This document shows, piece after piece, positions 38,368-46,629 of a stretch of 64,000 nucleotides of DNA (position 1 is its first letter; each line of letters opens with the position of its first letter). The position numbers and the translations under genes were made by a program. The notes beneath the pieces were generated by a model. That model did not search any database, had not been told where the DNA came from, and saw only the letters and a program-made list of their open reading frames with translations. This DNA comes from an uncultured Paracoccaceae bacterium (GTDB lineage Bacteria; Pseudomonadota; Alphaproteobacteria; Rhodobacterales; Rhodobacteraceae), in assembly GCA_934500835.1 (NCBI GenBank), contig CAKSTR010000003.1, forward strand, positions 62,001 to 126,000. Direction: 5' to 3'.

Positions 38368-39209
38368 GCGGTCCTCCGCAGCTTGGCGCGGATGTCCAGC
38401 GCGGCAATCAGCGCATCGCCGTAGAGGTTGATGGCGACGACGGTGATCGCGACGGCAAGGCCGGGGAAGATGATGATCCAGGGCGCCTTGAAGACAAGGG
38501 CCGATCCCGCCGACATCATCCCGCCCCAACTGGGCGTGGGCGGCTGCGCGCCAAGACCGAAGAAGCCCAGCGTCGCCTCAAGGATGATGGCATCGCCGGT
38601 GGCCAGCATCGCGCTGACCAGCACGGGGGCAAGCGCATTGGGCAGGAGGTGGCGAAACAGGATATGCCCGTTGGAGGCCCCTAGAGAGCGGGCGGCCTCG
38701 ATGAAGGTCTCGCCCCTCAGCGTCATGATCTGGGCGCGGGTCAGCCGGGTGAACTGGGCAAGATAGGCCACCGAGATCGCCACCATCGTGCCGGTGGTGC
38801 CGGGGCCGATGATGGCGACAAGGATCAGCGCGATCAGGATTTCGGGAAAGGACCAGGTCAGGTCGACGACCATGGTGACGATACGGTCGAGCCAGCCACC
38901 GAACCACGCCGCGGCTGCGCCAAGCACCATGCCGCAGAAGACGGAAATGCCGATCGCCGTGGCGCTGACCGAAAGCGAGGTGCGCGCGCCATACATCAGC
39001 CGGGTCAGGAGGTCGCGGCCGAACTCATCCGTGCCCAGCCAATGGGCCGGAGAGGCCGGCTGATAGGCCTGCGGCAGGTTCTGCACGTCATAGGCATAGG
39101 GCGACAGGACCGGCGCGAAGATCGCGGCAAGGATGACCAGTGCCAGCCAGCCTGCGGACAATGCGCCCGTCGGGCGGCGCAGGGCGCGAAGGGGGGCGGG
39201 CAGGCTCAT
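38364..39209 (-). CDS. dppC: Peptide ABC transporter permease (DppC type)
   Basis: 281-residue inner-membrane permease with six hydrophobic segments. It has the N-terminal LGTDEFGRDLLTRLMYGART typical of DppC/OppC and the EAA loop EAARSLGASNGHILFRHLLP, which contacts the ATPases. It overlaps dppB and dppD by 4 bp each. Confidence 0.95.
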   Translation of the reverse strand: MSLPAPLRALRRPTGALSAGWLALVILAAIFAPVLSPYAYDVQNLPQAYQPASPAHWLGTDEFGRDLLTRLMYGARTSLSVSATAIGISVFCGMVLGAAAAWFGGWLDRIVTMVVDLTWSFPEILIALILVAIIGPGTTGTMVAISVAYLAQFTRLTRAQIMTLRGETFIEAARSLGASNGHILFRHLLPNALAPVLVSAMLATGDAIILEATLGFFGLGAQPPTPSWGGMMSAGSALVFKAPWIIIFPGLAVAITVVAINLYGDALIAALDIRAKLRRTA

Positions 39210-40132
39210 GCCAGCGCCGCCCGGACACGCGGGTCCATCGCGGCTTGCAGGATGTCGCCCAGAAGCGTGCCAAGCATCACTGCCATGGCCAGCATCAGCA
39301 GGCAGGCCTGCACAACGGGATAGTCATGCTGGCTGAGCGACTTGATCAGCAGGGTGCCAAGGCCCGGCCGCGCGAAGACCACTTCGACCGTGACCGCGCC
39401 GCCAAGAATCCAGCCGATCCTTAGGGCAAGGATGGTCACCACCGGGATCAGCGCATGACGCAGCACATGGCGCAGCTGGATGCGCAGGGGAGACAGGCCC
39501 TTGGCATGCAGCAGGGTCACGAAATCGCGCCCCGCGGCCTCGATCATCGAGACGCGGGTGATGCGCGCCACCAGAGCGGTGCCGCCAAGACCGATGGTCA
39601 GCACCGGCAGCACCAGCGCGTTCCAGCCGCGCGCGCCCGAAACCGGGAACCATTGCAGCGCAACGGAAAAGGCCAGGATCAGCAGAAGCCCCAGCCAGAA
39701 ACTGGGCATGGTCGATCCCAACAGAACCCCGCCCATGATTGCCTTGTCCGGCCATCGGTCGCGGAAAAGGGCCGCCACGATGCCAAGCGAGATCCCGACC
39801 ACGGTGGAAAACAGCAGCGCCAGCCCGCCCAGCCACAGCGAATGCGGCAGGGCGGTGGCGATCAGGTCGGTGACCGGGCGGCGGGCAACGATGGCGGTGC
39901 CAAGATCGCCCTGCAGCACCTTCGACAGCCAGATGCCGTATTGCACCGGCAGGGGCCGGTCCAGACCGTAGCGCGCCTCCATCTGCGCGCGGGCATCGGG
40001 GGGCGATCCGGGTTTCAGCAGGTTGTCGATCGGATCGCCGGGGATGAAGTGGAGAATCGAGAAGATCACCACCGACACGGCAAGGAACACCGGGATCAGC
40101 ATCAGGACCCTGCGGACCAGATAGGACAGCAT
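39206..40132 (-). CDS. dppB: Peptide ABC transporter permease (DppB type)
   Basis: 308-residue inner-membrane permease. It begins MLSYLVRRVLMLIPVFLAVS, has ILHFIPGDPIDNLLKPG and YGLDRPLPVQYGIWLSKVLQ of the DppB family, and the EAA loop DFVTLLHAKGLSPLRIQLRH. It starts 25 bp after dppA and overlaps dppC by 4 bp. It forms the channel with DppC. Confidence 0.95.
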   Translation of the reverse strand: MLSYLVRRVLMLIPVFLAVSVVIFSILHFIPGDPIDNLLKPGSPPDARAQMEARYGLDRPLPVQYGIWLSKVLQGDLGTAIVARRPVTDLIATALPHSLWLGGLALLFSTVVGISLGIVAALFRDRWPDKAIMGGVLLGSTMPSFWLGLLLILAFSVALQWFPVSGARGWNALVLPVLTIGLGGTALVARITRVSMIEAAGRDFVTLLHAKGLSPLRIQLRHVLRHALIPVVTILALRIGWILGGAVTVEVVFARPGLGTLLIKSLSQHDYPVVQACLLMLAMAVMLGTLLGDILQAAMDPRVRAALA

Positions 40133-40157
40133 TCCGGTGCTCCTGCCGTGCGCGGGT

Positions 40158-41741
40158 TTACTCTTTCACCGCAATGTCCATGAACATGGCCGACCCGAAG
40201 GAAGGCGCGTTGATCGCATCCGGCACGGTCAGGCGGTCCTTGTTGTAGGCCATGGCCTGCACCGGCTGGTAGATCGGCGCCATCGGGAACTGGGTCAGCA
40301 CATATTCATGATAGGCGGTGAAATTGGCGACCCGCTCTTCCATGTTCTTCGCCCCGGTCATCGCCGCCGCGCGCAGCTCTTCCGCTTTCGGGTCGTTGAA
40401 CATCGACACGTTGGGATAGCCCAGCCGGTCGCCGCCGAAGAACCAGTCGACGATGTCGGCATTGTCCCAGTTGTAGGACCGCACCGCCAGTTGCTGCTCG
40501 CCCGTCTTGTACTGGTCGCGGATGGTCGAGCTGTCGAAAGTGGTGATCTCGGCCTCGATCCCCACGGCTTTCAGTTGGGCCTGCACCACTTCGGTCAGGC
40601 GGCGGAAGATGCTGTCGCTTTGGGTCCAGAGGGTCACCTTCAGCGGCTGGCCGTCCTTTTCGCGGATGCCATTGGCACCCATCACCCAGCCGGCCTCGTC
40701 CAGCAACGCGTTCGACCGCGCGGGGTCATACTTGATCTTCGCGCGGTCCTGGACATGGCTTTCCGGCAGGGCCGAGATCAGGAACGTGTCGGCGATCGAC
40801 CCCACCCCGCCAAAGACCGAGGCGAGGATTTCGTCCTGATTGATTGCCTTTGCGGCGGCCTCGCGGACGCGGATGTCGTCGAAGGGGGCCTTGGTCACGT
40901 TGATCGGCATGTACCAGACATCGGCGCCCGGCAGGGTGACAACGGCAAGGTTGGGCTCTTTCTCGATCTCGGCGGTCAGGTCCGGCGGCACCGACAGCAG
41001 CATGTCCACGCCGCCGGTCTTCAGCTCAAGGAATGCGGTCGAATCCTCGGGGATTTCGCGGAAGGTGGCGCGCTCGATCTTTGCCGGGCCCGCGTTGGCC
41101 GCCAGCGGCGAGGCCCATTTGTAGTCCTCGTTCCGCACCAGAACGGTTTCCTGCCCGATGGTGAAGCTTTCCAGCTTGAAGGGGCCGGTGCCGTAGACTT
41201 CGGTCACGCCGTAATTCTCGCCAAGGGCGACGAAGGACTTCGGCTCCACCACGCCCATGAAGGTCGAGGACAGGTTGTACAGAAGGTTCGGTTCGGGCCG
41301 TGACATCACGAATTTGACGGTATGCTCGTCCACCACTTCGACCGAGGCGATGGCCTCGACCATATAGGTGTTGTCGGTCTCGGTGGCGCGGAACAGCTCG
41401 ATCCAGCCCTTCACGGCTTCGGCGTTGAAGGGCTCGCCGTTGTGATAGGTCACGCCCTGCTTCAGGTGGAAGGTCCAGGACATGCCGTCCGGCGCTTCGT
41501 CCCAGCTTTCGGCCAGCCAGGGGTGATAGCTCAGGTCAGCGGCCTGGGCGACCAGCCGGTCGAAAAGCAGGCCGGTCGCGGTGTTCAGCATGGTCGCGGT
41601 GATCGGGTTGTAGGTGGGGGCGCCCACCTCGTTGCCGGCCACGACGAAGACGGCCTCCTGGGCGGATACGCCCTGGGCCGCCAGAAGTGCGGCAAGGCTG
41701 ACCGTGGCGGAAAGCAGGGTCTTGCGGAAGGGAAGGGTCAT
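40158..41741 (-). CDS. dppA: Peptide ABC transporter substrate-binding protein (DppA/SBP family 5)
   Basis: 527-residue periplasmic binding protein. A signal peptide (LLSATVSLAALLAAQGVSAQ) precedes the mature protein. It has DRLVAQAADLSYHPWLAESW and the family-5 signature SWTFHLKQGVTYHNGEPFNA, where the aromatic cluster lines the ligand site. AGGA precedes the ATG. Family members bind peptides, but also glutathione, opines and amino-acid conjugates. Next to the M81 and racemase genes, a peptide or N-acyl amino acid is a reasonable ligand (inference). Confidence 0.94.
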   Translation of the reverse strand: MTLPFRKTLLSATVSLAALLAAQGVSAQEAVFVVAGNEVGAPTYNPITATMLNTATGLLFDRLVAQAADLSYHPWLAESWDEAPDGMSWTFHLKQGVTYHNGEPFNAEAVKGWIELFRATETDNTYMVEAIASVEVVDEHTVKFVMSRPEPNLLYNLSSTFMGVVEPKSFVALGENYGVTEVYGTGPFKLESFTIGQETVLVRNEDYKWASPLAANAGPAKIERATFREIPEDSTAFLELKTGGVDMLLSVPPDLTAEIEKEPNLAVVTLPGADVWYMPINVTKAPFDDIRVREAAAKAINQDEILASVFGGVGSIADTFLISALPESHVQDRAKIKYDPARSNALLDEAGWVMGANGIREKDGQPLKVTLWTQSDSIFRRLTEVVQAQLKAVGIEAEITTFDSSTIRDQYKTGEQQLAVRSYNWDNADIVDWFFGGDRLGYPNVSMFNDPKAEELRAAAMTGAKNMEERVANFTAYHEYVLTQFPMAPIYQPVQAMAYNKDRLTVPDAINAPSFGSAMFMDIAVKE

Positions 41742-41765
41742 TTCGGTCCTCTCTGTTGACAGGTG

Positions 41766-42689
41766 TCAGGCTTTGCCCGGGTTTCGTCCCGGGGCGGTAT
41801 GTCCGATGAAATCGCCGTAAAGCGCCGAGACGCGGGCCATGCGGTCCTCGACCCCGGCGCCCAGTTCACGGAAGACGCCGTTCACCATTAGCCCGATCAG
41901 CGAGGACATGGCGGCGGTGGTGTCCCAGAAATGGTTCAGGTCTGTCGGCACGGCGAAAAGCTCGGTCACGACGCCGGGTGCCCAGTCGCAATAGGGGTCG
42001 GTGATCAGGGTGACGGGGATGCCCTCGTCCCGCGCCGCAAGGGCAAGGTCGCAGGTCAGGCGCGAATAGCGGCGGCCGTCGACCAGCACCAGCGTGGTCT
42101 CGTCGGGATCGGCCAGCAGCACTTCGGCGAAATGGCCGCCTGCGACATCCGCCAGATGCACCCCGCCGCGCAGGTATTGCAGGTTGTGGACCAGTTCGGC
42201 CGCATGTCCCCGCTCGGTCTGGAAGCCGGCGACGAAGACCTGCCGGCGATGCGCCAGCCGCTGTACGGCGGCTTCGAAGGCGGGGCCCGAGGCGATCTCA
42301 TAGACCGTGACGATGGCGGCGATCTCGCGCTCCAGCGCGCGGGACAGTTCGGCATTGCCCTCCTGGCTGCGCTGATGGAAATCCTTCAGCCGGTCGCCGA
42401 TCAGCCAGGCCTTCTCGCCCAGATCGGCCTGCAACCCTGCCTTCAGGTCCTTCAGGTGCCGGTAGCCGATGGACCGGCAGAACCGCCCCACCGACGCCTC
42501 GGACAGGCCGACCTTCTGCGCGATGCTGGCCGCCGTCTCAAAGGGCAGAGAGGGCAGGTTGGACAGAAGGTAATGCGACAGCGCGCGTTCCGCCGGGGTG
42601 CCGGTCTCGGCCGCCTGGGCCAGCCGCTCGCGCAGATCGCCAGAGGCGGGCGTGGAATTGTCCTGCATGTTCTGCTGGTGGTCGTCCAC
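41766..42689 (-). CDS. RpiR-family transcriptional regulator
   Basis: 307-residue regulator with an N-terminal HTH_6 domain (SLPFETAASIAQKVGLSEAS, then VGRFCRSIGYRHLKDLK) and a C-terminal SIS domain (about residues 130-260, with QVFVAGFQTERGHAAEL and TTLVLVDGRRYSRLT). SIS domains bind phosphosugars or, in this branch, other small ligands. The start is GTG at 42689 with GGGGGA upstream; an ATG at 42668 lacks a ribosome-binding site. It lies between dppA (24 bp) and the divergent racemase gene, so it probably controls both units from the 111-bp gap 42690-42800. Confidence 0.9.
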   Translation of the reverse strand: MDDHQQNMQDNSTPASGDLRERLAQAAETGTPAERALSHYLLSNLPSLPFETAASIAQKVGLSEASVGRFCRSIGYRHLKDLKAGLQADLGEKAWLIGDRLKDFHQRSQEGNAELSRALEREIAAIVTVYEIASGPAFEAAVQRLAHRRQVFVAGFQTERGHAAELVHNLQYLRGGVHLADVAGGHFAEVLLADPDETTLVLVDGRRYSRLTCDLALAARDEGIPVTLITDPYCDWAPGVVTELFAVPTDLNHFWDTTAAMSSLIGLMVNGVFRELGAGVEDRMARVSALYGDFIGHTAPGRNPGKA

Positions 42690-42800
42690 TGGCGCATCCC
42701 CCGTCGTGGGATCAGCGTGTCAGGAATCTTTCATCCGGTCAACATTGCAAGTAAACTGAAAATGGCTACCATGCCGGGACCTTGCCCGACAGGAGGCTCC

Positions 42801-43934
42801 ATGCCCGATTCCGTGCCCATCCGGGCCCCCCTGCGCATCGACGGTGCTGTGCTGCGGCTGGTCCGCCTGCCCTTGGTGACCCCCTTCACCATCGCCACGG
42901 GCACGATGACCGAAAAGGTCTTTCCCTTGCTCACCCTGCGCTCGGGCGGGCTTGAGGGGCATGCCGAAGGGGTGATGGACCCGCTGCCGGATTATCTTGA
43001 GGAAACCGTCGCGGGGGCGATGGACCTTCTTGAGAAGGTGCTGCTGCCGCAGGTCCTGGGCAAAAGCTTTGCCAATCCCGAATCCCTGGCCCGCCTGATG
43101 GCGCCCTTGCGGGCCAATCACATGGCCAGGGCCACGGTCGAGATGGCGTTCTGGGATCTCTGGGCGCGGTCGCTGGACCTGCCGCTGCAGACGGTGCTGG
43201 GGGGCGAGGGCGATGCGATCGACGTTGGCGTATCGCTGGGCATTGGCCCGGTGGCCAGCACCATCGACCGCGTGGCCTCGCATCTGCAACAGGGCTACAA
43301 GCGCATCAAGCTGAAGGTGAAGCCGGGCCATGACATCGGCCTGCTGAAGGCCGTCCGGCATGAATTCCCCGAGGCCCATCTGACCGTGGACGCCAACTGC
43401 TGCTATACGCTTGCCGACACCGACCTGATCCGCCGGATGGACGATTTCGCACTGGATTACATCGAGCAGCCCCTGGCCTGGGACGACATCCACGACCACG
43501 CCACCCTGCAACAGCGCATCCGCACCCCGCTTTGTCTGGACGAATGCATCCGCACCGTCGAGCATGCCCGCAAGGCGCTGCAAAGCGACGCCGCGCGGGT
43601 GATCAACATCAAGGTCGGCCGCTCGGGCGGGCATACCGCCGCCCGGCAGATCCATGACCTCTCACAGGCCTTTCAGGTGCCGGTCTGGTGTGGCGGGATG
43701 CTGGAATCGGGTATCGGCCGGGCGCACAACATCCACCTCTCGACCCTGCCGAACTTTACCAAGCCGGGGGATACGTCCTCGGCCAGCCGCTACTTCACCC
43801 GCGACATCATCCAGCAAAAGCTGGAGACGGCAGAGGGCCGGATGCCGGTGCCGAAAGGCCCCGGGACCGGCGTGGATCTGGACCACGACTACCTGCCCCA
43901 CGCCACCCTGTCGGTGCAGGAGGTGAACCCATGA
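42801..43934 (+). CDS. N-acylamino-acid racemase (NSAR/OSBS enolase-superfamily group)
   Basis: 377-residue enolase-superfamily enzyme. Catalytic pattern intact: the KxK pair in YKRIKLKVKPGHD, metal ligands in LTVDANCCYTL, DYIEQPLAWDD and LCLDECIRTV, and the opposite base Lys in VINIKVGRSGG. The tail CGGMLESGIGRAHNIHLS and LPNFTKPGDTSSASRYFTRD is the NSAR/o-succinylbenzoate synthase signature rather than mandelate racemase. No menaquinone gene is near, so racemisation of N-succinyl or other N-acyl amino acids is favoured. AGGAGG lies 7 bp before the ATG. Coupled by ATGA to the GNAT gene; divergent from RpiR-dpp. Confidence 0.88.
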   Translation: MPDSVPIRAPLRIDGAVLRLVRLPLVTPFTIATGTMTEKVFPLLTLRSGGLEGHAEGVMDPLPDYLEETVAGAMDLLEKVLLPQVLGKSFANPESLARLMAPLRANHMARATVEMAFWDLWARSLDLPLQTVLGGEGDAIDVGVSLGIGPVASTIDRVASHLQQGYKRIKLKVKPGHDIGLLKAVRHEFPEAHLTVDANCCYTLADTDLIRRMDDFALDYIEQPLAWDDIHDHATLQQRIRTPLCLDECIRTVEHARKALQSDAARVINIKVGRSGGHTAARQIHDLSQAFQVPVWCGGMLESGIGRAHNIHLSTLPNFTKPGDTSSASRYFTRDIIQQKLETAEGRMPVPKGPGTGVDLDHDYLPHATLSVQEVNP

Positions 43935-44650
43935 CCGCAGCCGTCTTCCGCGACCTGTCCGGCATGGCCGAGATGCGCATGGCCGAGGATCTGCAGCGGC
44001 AGGTCTGGGGCGAGGGCGACCTGCCGGACCCGGCCGACCTGATGATGGTCATTCAGGCCGAGGGCGGCCTTGTCGGCGGGGCCTTCGCGGAAGGCCGGCT
44101 GCTGGGCTACATCTTCGGCTTCCCGACCCGTGACCCGCAGGTGCAACATTCGCACCGGCTGGCCGTGGCTCCGCGGGCGCGCGGGCTTGGGCTGGGCGCG
44201 CGGCTGAAGCTGTATCAGCGCGATTGGTGTCTTGCCCGCGGCATCACCCATGTCCGCTGGACCTTCGATCCGTTGCGCGCGCTGAACGCCACGCTGAACA
44301 TCGCCCGCTTGGGCGCGCAGTCCGGCACCTATCTTGAGGATTATTACGGCGAGATGGCGGGGATAAACAGCGGTCTGGCCTCGGACCGGCTTCTGGTGGA
44401 CTGGGATCTTGCCGCGGCCCCGGTGGCGGCACTTTCCCAGGGCAAGCCGCCGCCGCGCGCGGACGCGTGCCCGCTGGACCTGGTGCTGCCCGAGGACATC
44501 GAGACGCTGGCGGCACAGGACCCCCACCGGGCGCAGGCGCAGCGGCTGGCTTTGCGCGCGGCCTTGCAGGCAGGCTTTGCCGAAGGGCGGCGGATTGTCG
44601 GCTTTGACCGGGCGGCGCGGGTCTATCTTCTGTCAGGCCCGAAGGCATAG
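43931..44650 (+). CDS. GNAT-family acyltransferase, partner of the racemase
   Basis: 239-residue GNAT-fold protein. The acyl-CoA pyrophosphate loop is SHRLAVAPRARGLGLGARLK (about residues 75-92), followed by HVRWTFDPLRALNATLNIAR and LGAQSGTYLEDYYGEM, a pattern of the YjdJ/chorismate-like GNATs found beside NSAR genes. In Geobacillus such a pair (succinyl-CoA:D-amino-acid transferase plus NSAR) converts D- to L-amino acids through N-succinyl intermediates (established). The same role is inferred here from the 4-bp overlap with the racemase. The C-terminal ~90 residues are poorly conserved. Confidence 0.82.
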   Translation: MTAAVFRDLSGMAEMRMAEDLQRQVWGEGDLPDPADLMMVIQAEGGLVGGAFAEGRLLGYIFGFPTRDPQVQHSHRLAVAPRARGLGLGARLKLYQRDWCLARGITHVRWTFDPLRALNATLNIARLGAQSGTYLEDYYGEMAGINSGLASDRLLVDWDLAAAPVAALSQGKPPPRADACPLDLVLPEDIETLAAQDPHRAQAQRLALRAALQAGFAEGRRIVGFDRAARVYLLSGPKA

Positions 44651-44719
44651 CGGCAGGAGTGGCGTTTCCCCGGTCACGGCCCTAGGCTTCGCCCGAGCCA
44701 GCCCCGACAGGAAGCCCCG

Positions 44720-45289
44720 ATGAAACCCGATCTTGCCCGCGCCATTGCCCTGATCGACGCCGCCAATGCTGCGGACCCGACGCTGGAAGAGGGCCGGCCG
44801 GCCGCCCTGCTCTATGGCCAGCGGATGACCGAAGAGCTTGAGCGGCTGTTCCCCGAAGCCTCGGACATCCTGCGGATCGCCGCGCGGGGCCAGCATGTCG
44901 AACGCTGGCTGCTGCCGCGCAAGGACTACCCCGAGGGCAAGGCCGGCTATCTGGCATGGCGGCGCGAACAGGGCAGCCGCCATGCCGCCCGCGTGGCCGC
45001 GATCATGGCCGAGGCCGGCTATGCCCCGGCCGACGGCGACCGCGCCGGCATCCTGTTGCGCAAGGAGGGGATCAAGCGCGACGCCGAAGTCCAGGCGCTT
45101 GAGGATGTGATCTGCTTCACCTTCCTGCGCTGGTATTTCGCGCCCTTCGCGGCGACCCGTCCGCCCGAAGAAATCCCCGGCATCGTCGAGAAGACCGCGC
45201 GCAAGATGTCGGCCAGCGGCCGCGCCCGGGCTCTGGCCGAATTCGACCTGCCGGAAACGCTGGCGACCTTGTTCCGCGACGGGGTCTAG
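44720..45289 (+). CDS. DUF4202 family protein
   Basis: 189-residue protein of the DUF4202 family, recognised by HVERWLLPRKDYPEGKAGYL, AWRREQGSRHAARVAAIMAE and DVICFTFLRWYFAPFAA. Members are conserved, soluble helical proteins with His/Asp-rich motifs resembling HD-type hydrolases; biochemical role unknown. A ribosome-binding site AGGAAG precedes the ATG, 69 bp after the GNAT gene. Its end overlaps the end of the convergent NnrU gene by 4 bp. Confidence 0.85.
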   Translation: MKPDLARAIALIDAANAADPTLEEGRPAALLYGQRMTEELERLFPEASDILRIAARGQHVERWLLPRKDYPEGKAGYLAWRREQGSRHAARVAAIMAEAGYAPADGDRAGILLRKEGIKRDAEVQALEDVICFTFLRWYFAPFAATRPPEEIPGIVEKTARKMSASGRARALAEFDLPETLATLFRDGV

Positions 45290-45969
45290 AGTCCGGGCCA
45301 GGCCCCGATGACGGGCGCGTGCAGATGCCATGCGGCGGGCCAGAGGACCGCGAACAGGACCAGCCGGGGCAGGGACGGCAGGCCGTGCGGCCGCCAGCGG
45401 CCTTGCAACAGCGCAGCAAAGGGAATGAGCCCGGTATGGGCCGCAAGACGCTGCCATTCCGTCTGGCCGATCTCGCGCCGGCGCCGGCGCTCGACCATCG
45501 GCATCCCGACAAGGGCCATGATCAGGAACGACCCGAACAGCAGCACATGCGCCAGATCGCCATTCGGCAAAAGATGCGCCCCCGACCACAGCGCCAGCGA
45601 CCACAGCAGCGGCTGGCGCGTCAGCCCGGCAATGCCCGGGTGCGCGGGGTCAAAGCCGGTCTTGCGTCCCTCGAACGCAAAGGGATTGGGCGCGGCGATG
45701 CCGAAGACCGCCAGGGCGGCGGCGACAGGCATCACGATGTTCACGGCCCAGCGATGCCAGGGATGCTGGTCCCAGAGGCCGATGAAGGGCGCCCGCCCCG
45801 CCGCCGAGACCAGCCAGGCCAGCAGCAGGAGCGAGACCACCGAGAACACCAGCCCATAGCCCCGCGGGCCAAGCAGCGCCAGAAGCCGGCCCTTCAGCCC
45901 CAGTGCTGCGGGAATGCGGTGCGAGGCGAGGAACAGCGCCATCGCCAGGGCCAGTTCGATCCATGCCAT
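45286..45969 (-). CDS. NnrU-family membrane protein
   Basis: 227-residue membrane protein with about six segments, recognised as NnrU by FLASHRIPAALGLKGRLLAL, LGPRGYGLVFSVVSLLLLAW and FLIMALVGMPMVERRRRREI. NnrU was named for nitric-oxide metabolism in Rhodobacter sphaeroides, but relatives without that context exist and no denitrification gene is in this window. The start at 45969 has AGGAGG 7 bp upstream. Confidence 0.88.
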   Translation of the reverse strand: MAWIELALAMALFLASHRIPAALGLKGRLLALLGPRGYGLVFSVVSLLLLAWLVSAAGRAPFIGLWDQHPWHRWAVNIVMPVAAALAVFGIAAPNPFAFEGRKTGFDPAHPGIAGLTRQPLLWSLALWSGAHLLPNGDLAHVLLFGSFLIMALVGMPMVERRRRREIGQTEWQRLAAHTGLIPFAALLQGRWRPHGLPSLPRLVLFAVLWPAAWHLHAPVIGAWPGL

Positions 45970-46202
45970 TCCGCCCCTCCTGTCGCGCATCGCATCCCCG
46001 GGCCCGATGGCGGGAGGCGGGCGACCCCGGTCTGATACACCCGGTCTGATACCGCCCGGCCGGCGGCGTGGCCAGCCGGCGCACCGCCCGTCTTTGCCCG
46101 CAGGGCGACACGAAAGCCTTGACGCAAGTCAAGCAGCACAGGACCGGCGTTGGCAGGACACCGTGTCGTGATCGCCCCCTTGCCCCTTCGCACCTTGCAA
46201 AT
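45970..46202. other. Gene-free gap between NnrU and the SOS-type gene
   Basis: 233 bp between divergent genes. It contains a short direct repeat (two copies of CGGTCTGATAC near 46030-46050) and the -35 element of the downstream gene at its end. No other feature is supported. Confidence 0.5.
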
Positions 46203-46223
46203 GTTCCTGAAATGTTCCATATT
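46196..46223 (+). promoter_or_regulatory. Promoter with LexA operator (SOS box GTTC-N7-GTTC)
   Basis: GTTC at 46203-46206, a 7-bp spacer (CTGAAAT), and GTTC at 46214-46217 match exactly the direct-repeat LexA site of Rhodobacter and Rhizobium type. It sits between a -35 TTGCAA (46196-46201) and a -10 CATATT (46218-46223), so LexA bound here would block RNA polymerase. The gene at 46254 starts 30 bp downstream. Confidence 0.72.
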
Positions 46224-46253
46224 CAGGAGCCACCCCAGCAAGGGAGTCCCGCA

Positions 46254-46550
46254 ATGGAAGACATCACCTTTGCCCTGGCCCCGACGCCGCGCCAGATGGC
46301 CTATGCCCGCTCGCTCGCGCTGCGCAACCAGACGCTTCTGCCGTGGGAGGTGCAGCAGGACCGCCGCAGCCTCTCGGCCTGGATCGACGCGCAGGCCCGC
46401 TTGCGGCCGCTTTCATCGCTGGACCAACTGCCCAGTTCCAGGCAGGTCGCTTTTGCCGAGCGGCTGGCCCGCATCAAGCGCCGCGCCGTGCCGGATGAAT
46501 GTTTTCGTGACAAGACGCTGATGTCGAAATGGATCGACGGCAACAAGTGA
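46254..46550 (+). CDS. Small protein of two topoisomerase-tail-like repeats, putative SOS gene
   Basis: 98-residue protein made of two gap-free repeats: residues 10-47 and 60-97, 14 of 38 positions identical. Both follow the pattern P-x-x-R-Q-x-A-[YF]-A-x-x-L-A ... P-x-E-x-x-x-D ... S-x-W-I-D. Similar units occur at the C-terminus of some DNA topoisomerase III and relaxase proteins (general resemblance, not searched). AGGGAG precedes the ATG. There is no signal peptide, membrane helix or enzyme motif; a nucleic-acid-binding role is inferred. A LexA-type operator in its promoter suggests induction by DNA damage. The gene stands alone between the nnrU and siderophore genes. Confidence 0.8.
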   Translation: MEDITFALAPTPRQMAYARSLALRNQTLLPWEVQQDRRSLSAWIDAQARLRPLSSLDQLPSSRQVAFAERLARIKRRAVPDECFRDKTLMSKWIDGNK

Positions 46551-46629
46551 CGGGGTTCGCCGGCGACGGTTCGGCTTTTAGCCCGACCCGCATGCCGTGG
46601 CGGTCTGAGTGCCGCTGACCGGGGCCGGC

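Noticed and set aside
42801..43934. o-Succinylbenzoate synthase (menC)
   Set aside because: The fold and signature are shared with MenC, but no menaquinone gene is near, ubiquinone genes are present, and the coupled GNAT gene favours N-acyl amino-acid racemisation.
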